A stretch of DNA of 64,000 nt from a bacterium (GTDB lineage: Bacteria; CAIWAD01): NCBI GenBank assembly GCA_030429345.1, contig JAUIFJ010000004.1:62001-126000 (forward strand), given 5' to 3'. Under the pieces are notes generated by a model that made no database searches, was not told where the DNA came from, and worked only from the letters and a program-made list of their open reading frames with translations. Numbering within the stretch: the first letter of the stretch is position 1; every line of letters starts with the position of its first letter. Below, piece after piece: positions 17,813-27,027 of this stretch. The translations under genes were made by a program, and so were the position numbers.

Positions 17813-19834
17813 TCAGGGCTGGCACTCGTCGAGTTGCGAAAGCACACGATAGAAACACTGGTCGCCGGCCAGGGGCAGGAGCAGGTGGGTGGAGGCCGTG
17901 CAGCCGGCATCTGCCCAGGGCATCTCCGCGCCCTCGCGTGATTCAACGCGGTAGGAGGATGCGCCCGCCACCGGCGCCCATTCCAGCAGGAGCTGTCCGC
18001 CCGTGTAGCAGATGGCGAGCTGCGGCGCTTCCGGCAGGGGCAGGAACAGGGCCGGCAGGCTGTTTCCCGCGAAATCGAAGAGGGCCAGGTTCTCCTGGGG
18101 ATTCGACATGCCCTCGGCCACAAGCCAGGCCGGCTCCCAGAGGCAGAGGCCCAGGCCCCGTCCTTCCGGAATCGAGCGCAGCAGGGTCAGCAGGCTGCGG
18201 AAGAAGGCGAGCTGCCCCTCCGGCGTTGCCGGGTATCCCGGCAGCAGCTGGCCTTCCGTACCGACGAAATTGTTCGTGTCGTCCTGCCAGTCGAGCGTCC
18301 ACGGATAATTGCTCTCCACCAGCCACAACGGCCTCTCGTAGCGCTGCGGCAGGTCCATCATGTTGGCCTGCAGCTCGGAAAGTCCGCCGTGCCACCAGGG
18401 GTAGTAGCTCAGCCCGATGATCTCCCAGGCCAGGCCGGCGCTTCCGACCTGGTCGTAGAACTGGCGGCAGCCGGGGTTGTTGGTGCCGAAGGCCAGATGG
18501 ATCACGCGCTGCGGGCGCTCTTCCGGATCCGGAAAGGCGTCCTCGACCCCCAGCGAAGCCCCCTCGAGCAGGGCCATCAGCTGCGCCCACTGCTGGGGCG
18601 TGTCGTTCTCGCCGCTGACCGCGCCTGTCGGCCAGCACATGCCGTTGTCGATCTCGTTGCCCAGCTGCACCCAGCGCGGCGGCACGCCGGCGTCAATGAA
18701 GGCCTGCAGGCAGGACGCCGTATACGCGCGCAGGGAATCGGCCATCGCGGCGGGGGAGAGGCCGGCCCAGGCTTGCGGCGTGTCCTGGTGGCCGGGATCG
18801 GCCCAGGTATCCGAATAGTGGAAATCGAGCAGCAGTTCCATGCCCGCCGCCTGCCCGGACAGGGCCGCCGTAACGGTGTGCTCCAGGTCGTGCCAGGGGT
18901 CGGAGGGAGTGTGCCACAGGCGGAGGCGCTGCACGCGCCAGCCCTGCTCGCGGAAGAGCTGCAGCGGGTCGCGCGCCTGCCCCTCGTGCCGCCACTGCAC
19001 GCCCAGGGCCTGCTGGCGTGGCACAAAGCTCAGGTCCGCTCCCAGCAGCAGGGGAGCGGCAAGCGCCTCTTCGCCGCAGGCCACGCGGTCGAAACAGGCC
19101 AGCGGAAGCTCTTCATCCTCGATGCCGTCGCCGAAGGGGCCGGGATGCTGGTCCAGGCCCTCGAAGAGCGGAACCCAGCTGCGGTCCTCGCCGCTTTCCC
19201 AGACCAGGGCCTCGCCATCCTGTGAGACGACGAACTTGTACTCCAGCGGGCAATCGGCCAGGGCGGGGAAGGTGAGCCATCGGCCGTAGACGCCTTCGTC
19301 GATCTCCTGCAGCACGGGACCTTCCTGCCAGCCGCCCAGCAGCGAATGGCCGCCGCGAATCTCGATCTGCTGGCTTGCGGAATCGAAAGCGCCGCTGGCC
19401 AGCAGGGCCTGTACGTCCACGCGGAAGTGGACCTGCAGGGGAGCCAGCTGGCTGGCCGCGGTCGAGTCATGGTCGAACCAGGCGGGAGGCGTCTGCAGGC
19501 TGTCCGCGCCGACCTCGAGCCAGCGGTTTTCGCCGCCCTCCCAGAGCAGGCCGCCGCCGGCCTGCTGGATCACGAACTTGTACTCCACGCCTCCGGTCGG
19601 CCAGTCGACCCAGCCGCTTGCGCGCAGCGAATCCTCTTCCAGTACTTGAAGAGGCAGATCCTGCGCCCAGCCTTCCGCCGAGCTGCGGGCGATCACCGAA
19701 TCGCTGCCCGGGTCGAAGAGGCCGCAGGAGGCCGGTCCCGCCAGGCGCACATCCAGCCGGACCGGAGTGGCCGCCAGGACAGCGGGCAGCAGAAGGCCGC
19801 TGGCGAGGCGCCGAAGCGTGATCCACTGTATCAC
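17813..19834 (-). CDS. Secreted GH53 endo-beta-1,4-galactanase with two starch-binding-like modules
   Basis: 673 residues from GTG 19834, which overlaps the stop of the upstream gene as GTGA and yields a signal peptide (WITLRRLASGLLLPAVLAA). Two modules of about 100 residues (roughly 25-130 and 135-255) each carry EYKFV and a Trp-Glu-containing strand, like CBM20-type/glucan-binding domains. The GH53 barrel follows from GADLSFVPRQQ. The acid/base is probably Glu394 in QLGNEIDNGMCWPTG and the nucleophile Glu507 in WLVESNYPW, close to the TxSYPW motif of the family. A C-terminal beta domain lacks an obvious T9SS signal. GH53 enzymes cut beta-1,4-galactan side chains of pectin, suggesting use of plant material. 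Confidence 0.88.
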   Translation of the reverse strand: MIQWITLRRLASGLLLPAVLAATPVRLDVRLAGPASCGLFDPGSDSVIARSSAEGWAQDLPLQVLEEDSLRASGWVDWPTGGVEYKFVIQQAGGGLLWEGGENRWLEVGADSLQTPPAWFDHDSTAASQLAPLQVHFRVDVQALLASGAFDSASQQIEIRGGHSLLGGWQEGPVLQEIDEGVYGRWLTFPALADCPLEYKFVVSQDGEALVWESGEDRSWVPLFEGLDQHPGPFGDGIEDEELPLACFDRVACGEEALAAPLLLGADLSFVPRQQALGVQWRHEGQARDPLQLFREQGWRVQRLRLWHTPSDPWHDLEHTVTAALSGQAAGMELLLDFHYSDTWADPGHQDTPQAWAGLSPAAMADSLRAYTASCLQAFIDAGVPPRWVQLGNEIDNGMCWPTGAVSGENDTPQQWAQLMALLEGASLGVEDAFPDPEERPQRVIHLAFGTNNPGCRQFYDQVGSAGLAWEIIGLSYYPWWHGGLSELQANMMDLPQRYERPLWLVESNYPWTLDWQDDTNNFVGTEGQLLPGYPATPEGQLAFFRSLLTLLRSIPEGRGLGLCLWEPAWLVAEGMSNPQENLALFDFAGNSLPALFLPLPEAPQLAICYTGGQLLLEWAPVAGASSYRVESREGAEMPWADAGCTASTHLLLPLAGDQCFYRVLSQLDECQP

Positions 19835-20208
19835 AGGGAAGCCTTTGCGGGCCGGTGGAAGGCCAGGCGGTTGCCGAAGGGATCGATCAGGTTCAGCTCG
19901 GGCGGGCCCCAGGGGACCTCCTCCAGTTCCGGACACAGGCCTGCGTGGGCGCGCGAACACAGTTCATCCAGCAGCGCGTCGGGATCCTCCACGGCAATGC
20001 GCAGGGTCGCGCCGGGGCAGGCATCCCCGTGATGCATGGTCAAGTGCAGCACGCACTGCCCGCGCCGCACTTCCATATAAAGAGGCGCGGTGTCCTCGAA
20101 GCGGTGTTCCCAGGCGGAGGTGAAGCCCAGGTACTCCAGGTAGAAACGCCGCGCCTGCACTTCGTCGAAAATGCGCAGCAGCGGAACCGGATGGTGAAGG
20201 TCGTTCAT
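19831..20208 (-). CDS. Glyoxalase/bleomycin-resistance (VOC) fold protein
   Basis: 125 residues. PLLRIFDEVQARRFYLEYLGF, then LHLTMHHGDACPGA and NLIDPFGNRLAFHRP, are typical of the VOC superfamily subgroup often named bleomycin resistance protein-like. His and Glu residues that could bind metal are present (LHL, EL). The true substrate is unknown. Its stop overlaps the start of the galactanase gene by four bases, so the two are translationally coupled although no functional link is obvious. Confidence 0.85.
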   Translation of the reverse strand: MNDLHHPVPLLRIFDEVQARRFYLEYLGFTSAWEHRFEDTAPLYMEVRRGQCVLHLTMHHGDACPGATLRIAVEDPDALLDELCSRAHAGLCPELEEVPWGPPELNLIDPFGNRLAFHRPAKASL

Positions 20209-20277
20209 GGGGTCCTCGAGCAGTTCGGGATGCTGGCAGCCAGACTATCAAAACAGGGGCAAAGAGGACAGGAGCAA

Positions 20278-20309
20278 AGCGCCCCCCTTCCAGCCGGAAG
20301 AGGGGCGCT
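20278..20309 (-). terminator. Terminator of the large protease gene
   Basis: Strong hairpin with about 14-bp arms (AGCGCCCC...TTCC against GGAAG...GGGCGCT) and a 4-base loop. On the minus strand it is followed by TTGCTCCTGTCC. It lies 23 bases beyond the protease stop. Confidence 0.7.
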
Positions 20310-20331
20310 GCAATTGGTTCTCGCAGTCGGC

Positions 20332-23300
20332 CTACTGGTCGAGGCGCTTCAGTTCCACGCCTTCCACCTGCTTGAAACGAGTCAGGTCCGGATCGCAGAC
20401 GGTGTTGGACGCCGCCGAGCGGGTGACATCCAGCACCTCGACGTAGACGTTGTAGCTACGCACCGTGTCCGGATCGTTCTCGCCGAGATTGTAGGTATTA
20501 TTCGTAGTGATGGTTTCCGGCAGCAGGTTGCCCTGCGCATCACGCTTGGTGATGTGGTACAGGCGGCCAATGGGATCGATGGGGCAGCCGCCGACGGTCT
20601 CGGTCACGTGCTCCCAGCTCAGGGTGACGATGTTGCCGACGCCGAGCGTGATCTCCAGATTCTGCGGAGCCAGGGGAGTGTCATCCGGGCAGCCGGACTC
20701 CAGGCTGATGTTCATGGTGCCGGCGCCCTGCGCGCCGTTGTAGCCGCCGATGCGGACCAGGTACTGTGTGCCGCCGGTCACGGCCAGGGTGACTTCCGAC
20801 TGCAGGCTGCAGGCGTCGTCGTTGCAGGCCACGGCGCTTTCCACTCCGGGGCAGCCGCCTTCGTAGACAGCAAGCTTGGTGTCATAGCCGCTGCCGCAGA
20901 GACTGATGGTGGCGTCGCCGCTCTGGGCAGGAGTGTAGCTGTACCAGATGTCGCTGTCGACCTGGCTGTAGCTGAAGGCGGTGCAGGCGCCGGGCTCGTC
21001 GGGGCCGTCTGTGGTGGCATCCGTGTTGTCGAAAGCCGTGTCCCCTTCGGAAACCACGATGGCGTCGGCACAGTTGTCGTTGGCCGGGCCGCTGCCACCG
21101 CCATCCGGCGTGAAGAGTGCCGTCAAAAGGCCCGGACCCGTATTCGAGCTGTACCCGCCGACGCGCACGATGTAAGTACTGCCGCCTGTCACGGCGTATA
21201 CGATGCGGCTGCGCAGGCTGCAGTCGTCGTCGTTGCAGGCGATCTCGCTGCCGCCGCAGCCGTCGTACAGCGCCAGGGCCGTGTCGTAGCTGGTGTCGCC
21301 GCAGGTGTTGACCTCGAAGCTGCCGTTGGAAGGAGCCGTCCAGCTGTACCACAAGTCGGCGCTGCCGCCGGCGGCGCAGCTGGTGGATACGGTCTGCGTC
21401 GCCGCGCCCGTATCGAAGGGCGTATCACCCAGGCTCAGCGGCAGTGCGCCGGCGCAGGTGTCGTTGTCGTCGCCGCCACCATCCGGCGTGAAGGCCGCCG
21501 TCAGGACGCCGGAACCGACGGCCGCGCCGGAGCCGCCGACGCGCACGATGTAGGTGCTTCCGCCCGTCACACTGTAGGTGATGCGGCTGCTCGTTCCGCA
21601 ATCGTTGTCGTTGCAGGCGACCTCGCTGCCGCCGCAACCGTCATACAGGGCCAGGGCCGTGTCGTAGCTGGTATCGCTGCAGGTGTTGACCTCGAAGCTG
21701 CCGTTGGACGGGGCTGTCCAGCTGTACCACAGGTCGGCGCTGCCGCCGGAAGCGCAACTGGTGCTGACCGTCTGGGTGGCCGTGCTCGTGTCGAAGTTCG
21801 TGTCCCCCAGTCCCAGGGGAAGGGCGTCGCCGCAGAGGTCGTTGTCGGGACCGCCGCCGCCATCGGGCGTGAAGGCCGCGGTCAGGATGCCGGGGCCGGT
21901 GGCCGTGCTGTAGCCGCCGACGCGCACCAGGTAGGTGCTGCCGCCGCTAACCTCGTATACGATGCGGCTGCGCAGGCCGCAGTCGTCGTCGTTGCAGGCG
22001 ATCTCGCTGCCGCCGCAGCCGTCGTACAGGGCGAGGGCCGTGTCATAGCTCTCGTCGCTGCAGGTGTTGATCTCGAAGCTGCCGCTGGAAGGGGCGGTCC
22101 AGCTGTACCACAGGTCGGCGCTGCCGCCGGAGGCGCAGGAGGTGCTCACCGTCTGCGTGGCCGTGCTGGTGTTGAAGGCCGTGTCCCCCAGGCTGAGAGG
22201 CAAGGCGTCGGCGCAGGCATTGTTCTCGGGCGGCTCGACGCCGCTGCCGTCGCCGAGCTCCATGCCGTCGACGGTCGTTCCGAGCCCGCCCGGATCAAGC
22301 ACTCCGCTCAGGCCGGCGCCCCAGGACACGCTGACGCGGCCGTAGTAGTCATCGCTGATGCTGCTGCAGGAGGCCGTGCCGCCGTGCAGCTGGCCGATGA
22401 TGCGCTTGCTGGTGCCGTGGAAAAGCGGGCTGCCCGAGCTGCCGCCCTCCGTCGTGCCGTCTTCCCAGTTCAGAATGTTCCAGTGGGTGGATCCGCCACC
22501 GAAGTAGCCGCTGATCGCCGGAGCATCGTTGTCGAAGGAGATCTTCTTCACGTCGCCGCTGGGGTGGTGGATGCCGACGGTCGACGAGGGCGTCGAGCCC
22601 GTGGCATCGAATCCGGACAAGTATACACTGTAGGACGCCGGAATCGCCTCCTGGACCTCGACGATCCAGAAGTCGCTCGAGCTGCCGTTGGCCAGCAGGC
22701 TGAGGCCCTGGGCGGTCTGGCCGGTCGGCCCGTCGCCGCCGTTGCAGCTGGGGCTTTCGTAGTTGAACATGACGATGTCGCTCGCGCCGGGGCTGCAGTG
22801 GTTGGCGCTCAGGAAGAGCTGGCGACCGTCCTCGGCCGTGTTGTTGATCATGGCGCCGGTGCAGTAGCGGAATCCCCCGCTGAGCAGCATGCCCACGCTG
22901 CGGATCTGGTCTTCCCAGCCCGCGCTCACGGAGCAGGCCACGTCGTTGTTGCAGGAACCGGAATCGCCGAAACTGCGGCTGTCGTCCAGGTACTGCAACG
23001 CGCCGCGATAGTCGTGGATCACGCTGTGGATGTGCAGCAGGCTGGCGCCCTCGTACTTGGTCGGCTCGAAAAGCTCCAGCGTGATGCTCTCGCCGGCCAC
23101 CGGCTGAATGGCGAACTGGCCGTTGGGCTTGTTGTTCTCCCAGGTGAAGGCGCCGATGGTCATGCTGCGGTCTTCATTGTAGACGAAGAGGCGCGCGCCC
23201 GGGGGCAGGTGGAACTGGTCGAAGCGGCAGTTCAGGCTGAGCGCGCCGGGGCTTTGGATGGTCTGGCGCCAGACGCGGCCGCCCTCCACGGCGCGCCACT

Positions 23301-23565
23301 CGCCGCTGACCTCGACACCCAGGTCCACGTCCATGGGAGCGCCGAAACGCCAGCCCTCGTCCTTGCCGGCCAGCGCGTCTTCGGCGATGTAGCTGGCCAG
23401 GTCGATGAATCCCAGGGTATGGACAGGGGCCTCGCCCAGACTGCGCAGAGTGGCGTCCAGGGGAGTTCCGCCCTTGGAGACCTGGGCCTCCGCGTTGCCG
23501 GCGCAGAGGGCCAGCATGGAGAGAGTCAACAGGCCGCCCAAAGTACGGGCAGGGTTCGCGTGCAT
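20332..23565 (-). CDS. Secreted lysyl-endopeptidase-like serine protease with four repeat domains
   Basis: 1077 residues from ATG 23565 (GAAGGAGG upstream) with a signal peptide ending NAEAQ. A prodomain-like region (about 30-190) precedes a trypsin-fold domain (about 195-430). The predicted triad is His256 in LFLSANHC, Asp298 in SSDFWIVEV and Ser377 in EGGSSGSPLF; paired cysteines match lysyl endopeptidases. Four repeats of ~127 residues follow (about 445-957), each with ALPLSLGDT, STSCASGGSADLWYSWTAP and YDTALALYDGCGGSE; the fourth is the most divergent. These look like PPC-type beta domains. A fibronectin-like end (about 958-1077) carries no recognisable sorting signal. The protease is extracellular, probably degradative. 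Confidence 0.9.
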   Translation of the reverse strand: MHANPARTLGGLLTLSMLALCAGNAEAQVSKGGTPLDATLRSLGEAPVHTLGFIDLASYIAEDALAGKDEGWRFGAPMDVDLGVEVSGEWRAVEGGRVWRQTIQSPGALSLNCRFDQFHLPPGARLFVYNEDRSMTIGAFTWENNKPNGQFAIQPVAGESITLELFEPTKYEGASLLHIHSVIHDYRGALQYLDDSRSFGDSGSCNNDVACSVSAGWEDQIRSVGMLLSGGFRYCTGAMINNTAEDGRQLFLSANHCSPGASDIVMFNYESPSCNGGDGPTGQTAQGLSLLANGSSSDFWIVEVQEAIPASYSVYLSGFDATGSTPSSTVGIHHPSGDVKKISFDNDAPAISGYFGGGSTHWNILNWEDGTTEGGSSGSPLFHGTSKRIIGQLHGGTASCSSISDDYYGRVSVSWGAGLSGVLDPGGLGTTVDGMELGDGSGVEPPENNACADALPLSLGDTAFNTSTATQTVSTSCASGGSADLWYSWTAPSSGSFEINTCSDESYDTALALYDGCGGSEIACNDDDCGLRSRIVYEVSGGSTYLVRVGGYSTATGPGILTAAFTPDGGGGPDNDLCGDALPLGLGDTNFDTSTATQTVSTSCASGGSADLWYSWTAPSNGSFEVNTCSDTSYDTALALYDGCGGSEVACNDNDCGTSSRITYSVTGGSTYIVRVGGSGAAVGSGVLTAAFTPDGGGDDNDTCAGALPLSLGDTPFDTGAATQTVSTSCAAGGSADLWYSWTAPSNGSFEVNTCGDTSYDTALALYDGCGGSEIACNDDDCSLRSRIVYAVTGGSTYIVRVGGYSSNTGPGLLTALFTPDGGGSGPANDNCADAIVVSEGDTAFDNTDATTDGPDEPGACTAFSYSQVDSDIWYSYTPAQSGDATISLCGSGYDTKLAVYEGGCPGVESAVACNDDACSLQSEVTLAVTGGTQYLVRIGGYNGAQGAGTMNISLESGCPDDTPLAPQNLEITLGVGNIVTLSWEHVTETVGGCPIDPIGRLYHITKRDAQGNLLPETITTNNTYNLGENDPDTVRSYNVYVEVLDVTRSAASNTVCDPDLTRFKQVEGVELKRLDQ
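20695..22232 (-). repeat. Four in-frame tandem repeats of ~380 bp within the protease gene
   Basis: Repeat starts lie near 22232, 21849, 21470 and 21087 on the minus strand, giving periods of 379-383 bp. The first three are very similar in DNA sequence (for example around GTCGTCGTTGCAGGCGATCT at 21223 and 21984); the fourth is diverged. The even period keeps the reading frame and encodes PPC-like domains. Confidence 0.85.
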
Positions 23566-24059
23566 GGAACCTCCTTCAAGAGATGTTGTTGCGACTAGGT
23601 TGGGTAGATCGGCGAATTGCAACAATCATTCCAGTGTTCGGATGAAATTTAATCCACGCCCACTACGCACAGTTTCACATGGGTGGTACACGAAATGAAC
23701 CAAAGGCTGCCTGGCGGATCCCTTTGTTCAGTTCCCGACGGAAGCCGCCGGATTCACTGCACGCGCTGCGGATCCATGTTTTGGCAGAAGGCTCCGGAGG
23801 ATGCTCGCATTGCATGAGCCCGAGCACGCGGAAACGGTTTGCAGTTCGATGCTCAGGCACTATCCTCCCCGCAGGGAGCGGCCAATAGCCATCCTCGCTT
23901 CAGGGCCGCCGAGAGCGGAGGAATCGCCTTCCAGATTTTGGAAAAGCGGTTGCGAAGGCGGAAATTGACAGGTTGATGGTTTTCAGGAGCAGGGCTTTCC
24001 CGCCTTGGCATCCCGCCGCTTTGATCCATACATCTTCAGGCCGTTTGAAAGGAGAACGC
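23566..24059. other. Intergenic region between divergent protease and NMO-like genes
   Basis: 494 bases. It must hold both divergent promoters, but I see no consensus -35/-10 pair I would defend. A TTGACA hexamer occurs near 23964 without a convincing -10. Short open frames on both strands here have no recognisable features. GC content drops locally near 23600-23680. Confidence 0.5.
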
Positions 24060-25553
24060 ATGCGCTGCATGAAGCCCTTGCCCCTGGTCATCCAGGGCGG
24101 AATGGGAGTCGGAGTTTCCAGCTGGCAGCTGGCGCGCTCGGTCTCCCGGCAGGGCATGCTGGGCGTGGTCTCCGGAACGGTCATCGACGGAGTGCTGGCG
24201 CGCCGCCTGCAGCAGGGGGATCCCGAAGGCCACATGCGCCGCGCGCTGGCCGCCTTTCCCTGCGAGGATACGGCTCGCGAGATCCTGGATCGCTGGTTCA
24301 TCGAAGGCGGATTGCCCGCGGGCCAGGCCTACGAGCGCGTCTCCATGCCGACCTTGAAGATGAGCCCCGATCGCCTCAAGCTGATGGTCGCCTCGGGATT
24401 CGTCGAAGTCTGGCTGGCTCGCGAAGGGCACAACGGGCCGGTGGGCATCAACCTGCTGGAGAAGGTGCAGCTGCCCAACATGCCGACCCTCTACGGCGCC
24501 ATGCTGGCCAATGTGGACGCCGTCCTGATGGGCGCCGGCGTGCCGACCGCGATTCCCGGCGTGCTGGACTCGCTGGCAAGCAGCGAAGACACCCGCCTGC
24601 GTCTCAGCGTGGAGGAGCTTCCCGCCGGGGAGGCCGTCCATCAGGAATTCAGCCCCTCGGAACTCCTGCCGGGAGTCGGCACCCTGCGTCGCCCGGATTT
24701 CCTGGCCATCATCTCCAGTCACGTGATCGGCCGCATCATGACCCGCAAGGCCAGCGGCAGCGTTGAAGGCTTCGTCGTCGAGCATCACAGCGCCGGCGGA
24801 CACAATGCCCCGCCCCGGAACGCCAACAGCCACGGCGGCGATGGACCTTCGTATACAGGCAAGGACGAGGCCGACCTGAAGCGCATCGCCGACCTGGGTC
24901 TGCCCTTCTGGCTCGCCGGCTCCCGCGCCAGCCGCGAAGGCCTGTCCGGAGCCCTTGCCGCGGGCGCCGCCGGTATCCAGGTCGGCTCGGCCTTCGCGTT
25001 GTGTGACGAATCCGGCATCGAGGAGCCCCTCAAGCGCCGGGCCCTCGAGCGCAGCCGCGCCGGATCGCTGAAAGTCACCACCTCCTTCCGCGCCTCGCCC
25101 ACCGGCTATCCCTTCAAACTGGTCGAACTGGAAGACACGCTGCTCGACAAGGACGCGGTCAAGCGCCGCAAGCGCGTCTGCGACCTGGGCTATCTGCGGC
25201 GGCCCTACATGCGCGAGAACGGCCAGGTGGGCTATCGCTGCCCGGCCGAGCCCGGCAAGGCCTGGAACGCCAAGGGCGGGGACGAGAGCGAGCTGGAAGG
25301 CCGCCTCTGCCTCTGCAACGGCCTGATGGCGACCATCGGCCTGGGGCAGCGGCGCCCGGAAGGGGACGAGCTGCCCATCGTGACTTCCGGGGACGCGGTC
25401 GCCGAGGCGGCGCGCTTCCTGGAGCCGGGCGCCACGGGCTACAGCGCCGAACGCGTGATCCAGCTGCTGCTGGAGGACCTGCCCGCCGGCGAGCTGCCCG
25501 TCCGTCACACGGAGCGCATCGAGGATCCCCTCCGCCAGGCGGCGCAGGGCTAG
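24060..25553 (+). CDS. Nitronate-monooxygenase / FMN-dependent 2-nitropropane-dioxygenase-like protein
   Basis: 497 residues from ATG 24060 with AAAGGAG seven bases upstream. The FMN barrel begins LVIQGGMGVGVSSWQLARSVS. VVEHHSAGGHNAPPR holds the His region used by nitronate monooxygenases, and GLPFWLAGSRASREGLSGALAAGAAGIQVGSAF is the phosphate-binding end. The C-terminal ~120 residues contain CNGLMATIGLGQ and several cysteines, as in the longer members of the family that are often annotated as nitronate monooxygenase or PfaD-like. The substrate is not predictable from sequence. Transcription ends at the palindromes after 25560. Confidence 0.85.
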   Translation: MRCMKPLPLVIQGGMGVGVSSWQLARSVSRQGMLGVVSGTVIDGVLARRLQQGDPEGHMRRALAAFPCEDTAREILDRWFIEGGLPAGQAYERVSMPTLKMSPDRLKLMVASGFVEVWLAREGHNGPVGINLLEKVQLPNMPTLYGAMLANVDAVLMGAGVPTAIPGVLDSLASSEDTRLRLSVEELPAGEAVHQEFSPSELLPGVGTLRRPDFLAIISSHVIGRIMTRKASGSVEGFVVEHHSAGGHNAPPRNANSHGGDGPSYTGKDEADLKRIADLGLPFWLAGSRASREGLSGALAAGAAGIQVGSAFALCDESGIEEPLKRRALERSRAGSLKVTTSFRASPTGYPFKLVELEDTLLDKDAVKRRKRVCDLGYLRRPYMRENGQVGYRCPAEPGKAWNAKGGDESELEGRLCLCNGLMATIGLGQRRPEGDELPIVTSGDAVAEAARFLEPGATGYSAERVIQLLLEDLPAGELPVRHTERIEDPLRQAAQG

Positions 25554-25563
25554 GCGCCCTCGC

Positions 25564-25587
25564 AGGGGTCGTTCGCGAACGACCCCT
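25564..25587. repeat. Perfect 24-bp palindrome downstream of the NMO-like gene
   Basis: AGGGGTCGTTC followed by its exact complement (GAACGACCCCT) with only GC at the centre. It has flanking G/C pairs but no T tail, so it is more like a REP-type palindrome than a classical terminator. It lies between convergent genes and could still stop transcription. Confidence 0.7.
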
Positions 25588-25606
25588 ACGTTTCAATGCA
25601 ACACGA

Positions 25607-25639
25607 AACGCCCCCCGCCGCATCGCGACGGGGGGCGTT
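25607..25639 (-). terminator. Terminator of gdhA, probably bidirectional
   Basis: 11-bp stem AACGCCCCCCG (25607-25617) with CGGGGGGCGTT (25629-25639). On the minus strand it is followed by TCGTGTT. It lies 27 bases beyond the gdhA stop, between convergent genes. Confidence 0.75.
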
Positions 25640-25665
25640 CCAGTTGACAGGATCCAGGCTTCGTG

Positions 25666-27027
25666 CTACACGAGGCCCTGGTCGAGCATCGAATCGGCGA
25701 CCTTGATGAAGCCGGCGATGTTCGAGCCCTTGACGTAGTTGACGAAGTTGCCTTCGGTGCCCCAGGTCTGGCCCGCCTTGTGGATGTCCTTCATGATCCG
25801 CTGCAGGTGCTTGTCGACCTCTTCGCGGGTCCAGCTCATGCGCAGGCTGTTCTGGCTCATCTCGAGGCCGCTGACGGCGACGCCGCCGGCGTTGGCCGCC
25901 TTGGCCGGTCCGTAGAGAATGCGGTTCTCGAGGAAGAGGTTGGTCGCCTCGATGGTGCTGGGCATGTTGGCGCCCTCGCTGACGACGGTCACGCCGTTGT
26001 TCAACAGGTTCTGGGCGTCCTTGATGTTGACCTCGTTCTGGGTCGCGCTGGGGAAGCAGAGCTGGGCCTTGTGGTTCCAGAGCGGATTGTGATCCATGCC
26101 GCGGTCGACGGGGGTGAAGACGGCATTGCGGTACTCTTCCGCATACTCGCGAATGCGTCCGCGGCGCTCGTTCTTCAGCTGCATCACGAACTTCAGCTTG
26201 TCGCGGTCGATGCCTTCCTCGTCGTAGATGTAGCCCGAGCTGTCGGAGAGGGTCACCGGCTTCGCGCCCAGGTCGAGCAGTTTCTCGCAGGTGTACTGGG
26301 CCACGTTGCCGCTGCCGCTGACCAGGGCCACCTTGCCTTCCAGGGTCTCGCCGCGGGTGGCGGCCATTTCGGCGGCGTAGTACACGGCGCCGTATCCGGT
26401 GGCTTCCGGGCGGATCAGGCTGCCGCCCCAATTGAGGCCCTTGCCGGTCAGCACGCCGGTGAACTCGTTGCGCATGCGTTTGTACTGGCCGAAGAGGAAA
26501 CCGATCTCGCGGCCGCCGACGCCGATGTCGCCGGCGGGCACATCCGTGTTGGGGCCGATGTGGCGGGACAGCTCGGTCATGAAGCTCTGGCAGAAGCGCA
26601 TCACTTCCGTGTCGCTCTTGCCCATGGGATCGAAGTCGCTGCCGCCCTTGCCTGCACCCATCGGCAGCGTTGTCAGGCTGTTCTTGAAGGTCTGCTCGAA
26701 AGCCAGGAACTTGATGATGCCCAGGTTGACGCTGGGGTGGAAGCGCAGCCCGCCCTTGTAGGGACCCAGGGCGCTGTTCATTTCGACGCGGAAGCCGCGA
26801 TTGACCTGGACTTCGCCCTTGTCGCTGAGCCAGGGCACGCGGAACATCAGCACGCGCTCGGGCTCGCTGATGCGCTCCAGGATGCGGGAGCTGCGGTACT
26901 CGGGACGGCTGTCCAGGAACTCGGCAAGGCTGCCGAAGACTTCCTCTACCGCCTGGTGGAACTCGGGCTCTGCGGGATTCTTGGCCTTCAACGCGGCCAT
27001 GAAGTCCGTGATGTAGGTGCTCATCAT
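25666..27027 (-). CDS. gdhA: NADP-type glutamate dehydrogenase
   Basis: 453 residues, full length for the hexameric class I enzyme. Substrate-binding Lys are in ALGPYKGGLRFHPSVN and the catalytic Lys is in TTLPMGAGKGGSDFDPMGKSD. The dinucleotide fold is ALVSGSGNVAQYTCEKL, and GANMPSTIEA is conserved. It converts 2-oxoglutarate and ammonia to glutamate. GGAG lies five bases before the first of two ATG codons. It is a single gene with a terminator and a 441-base upstream region. Confidence 0.97.
   Translation of the reverse strand: MMSTYITDFMAALKAKNPAEPEFHQAVEEVFGSLAEFLDSRPEYRSSRILERISEPERVLMFRVPWLSDKGEVQVNRGFRVEMNSALGPYKGGLRFHPSVNLGIIKFLAFEQTFKNSLTTLPMGAGKGGSDFDPMGKSDTEVMRFCQSFMTELSRHIGPNTDVPAGDIGVGGREIGFLFGQYKRMRNEFTGVLTGKGLNWGGSLIRPEATGYGAVYYAAEMAATRGETLEGKVALVSGSGNVAQYTCEKLLDLGAKPVTLSDSSGYIYDEEGIDRDKLKFVMQLKNERRGRIREYAEEYRNAVFTPVDRGMDHNPLWNHKAQLCFPSATQNEVNIKDAQNLLNNGVTVVSEGANMPSTIEATNLFLENRILYGPAKAANAGGVAVSGLEMSQNSLRMSWTREEVDKHLQRIMKDIHKAGQTWGTEGNFVNYVKGSNIAGFIKVADSMLDQGLV

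Noticed and set aside
20695-22232. Regular repeats considered as a CRISPR-like or satellite array
   Set aside because: The period of ~380 bp is a multiple of three (within a few bases per copy), keeps one reading frame and encodes protein domains; no short repeat-spacer structure.
19855-23598. 1247-residue open frame on the plus strand opposite the protease
   Set aside because: Low-complexity Ala/Gly/Val/Asp-rich product that arises from the GC-rich complementary strand of the tandem repeats; the minus-strand gene has a signal peptide and catalytic triad.
23675-23888. Short overlapping open frames between protease and NMO-like genes
   Set aside because: Both strands open by chance, no ribosome binding site, no recognisable sequence.
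25564-25587. Perfect palindrome considered as an operator or attachment site
   Set aside because: It lies after two convergent genes with no promoter or recombinase gene nearby; REP-like or terminator roles are simpler.
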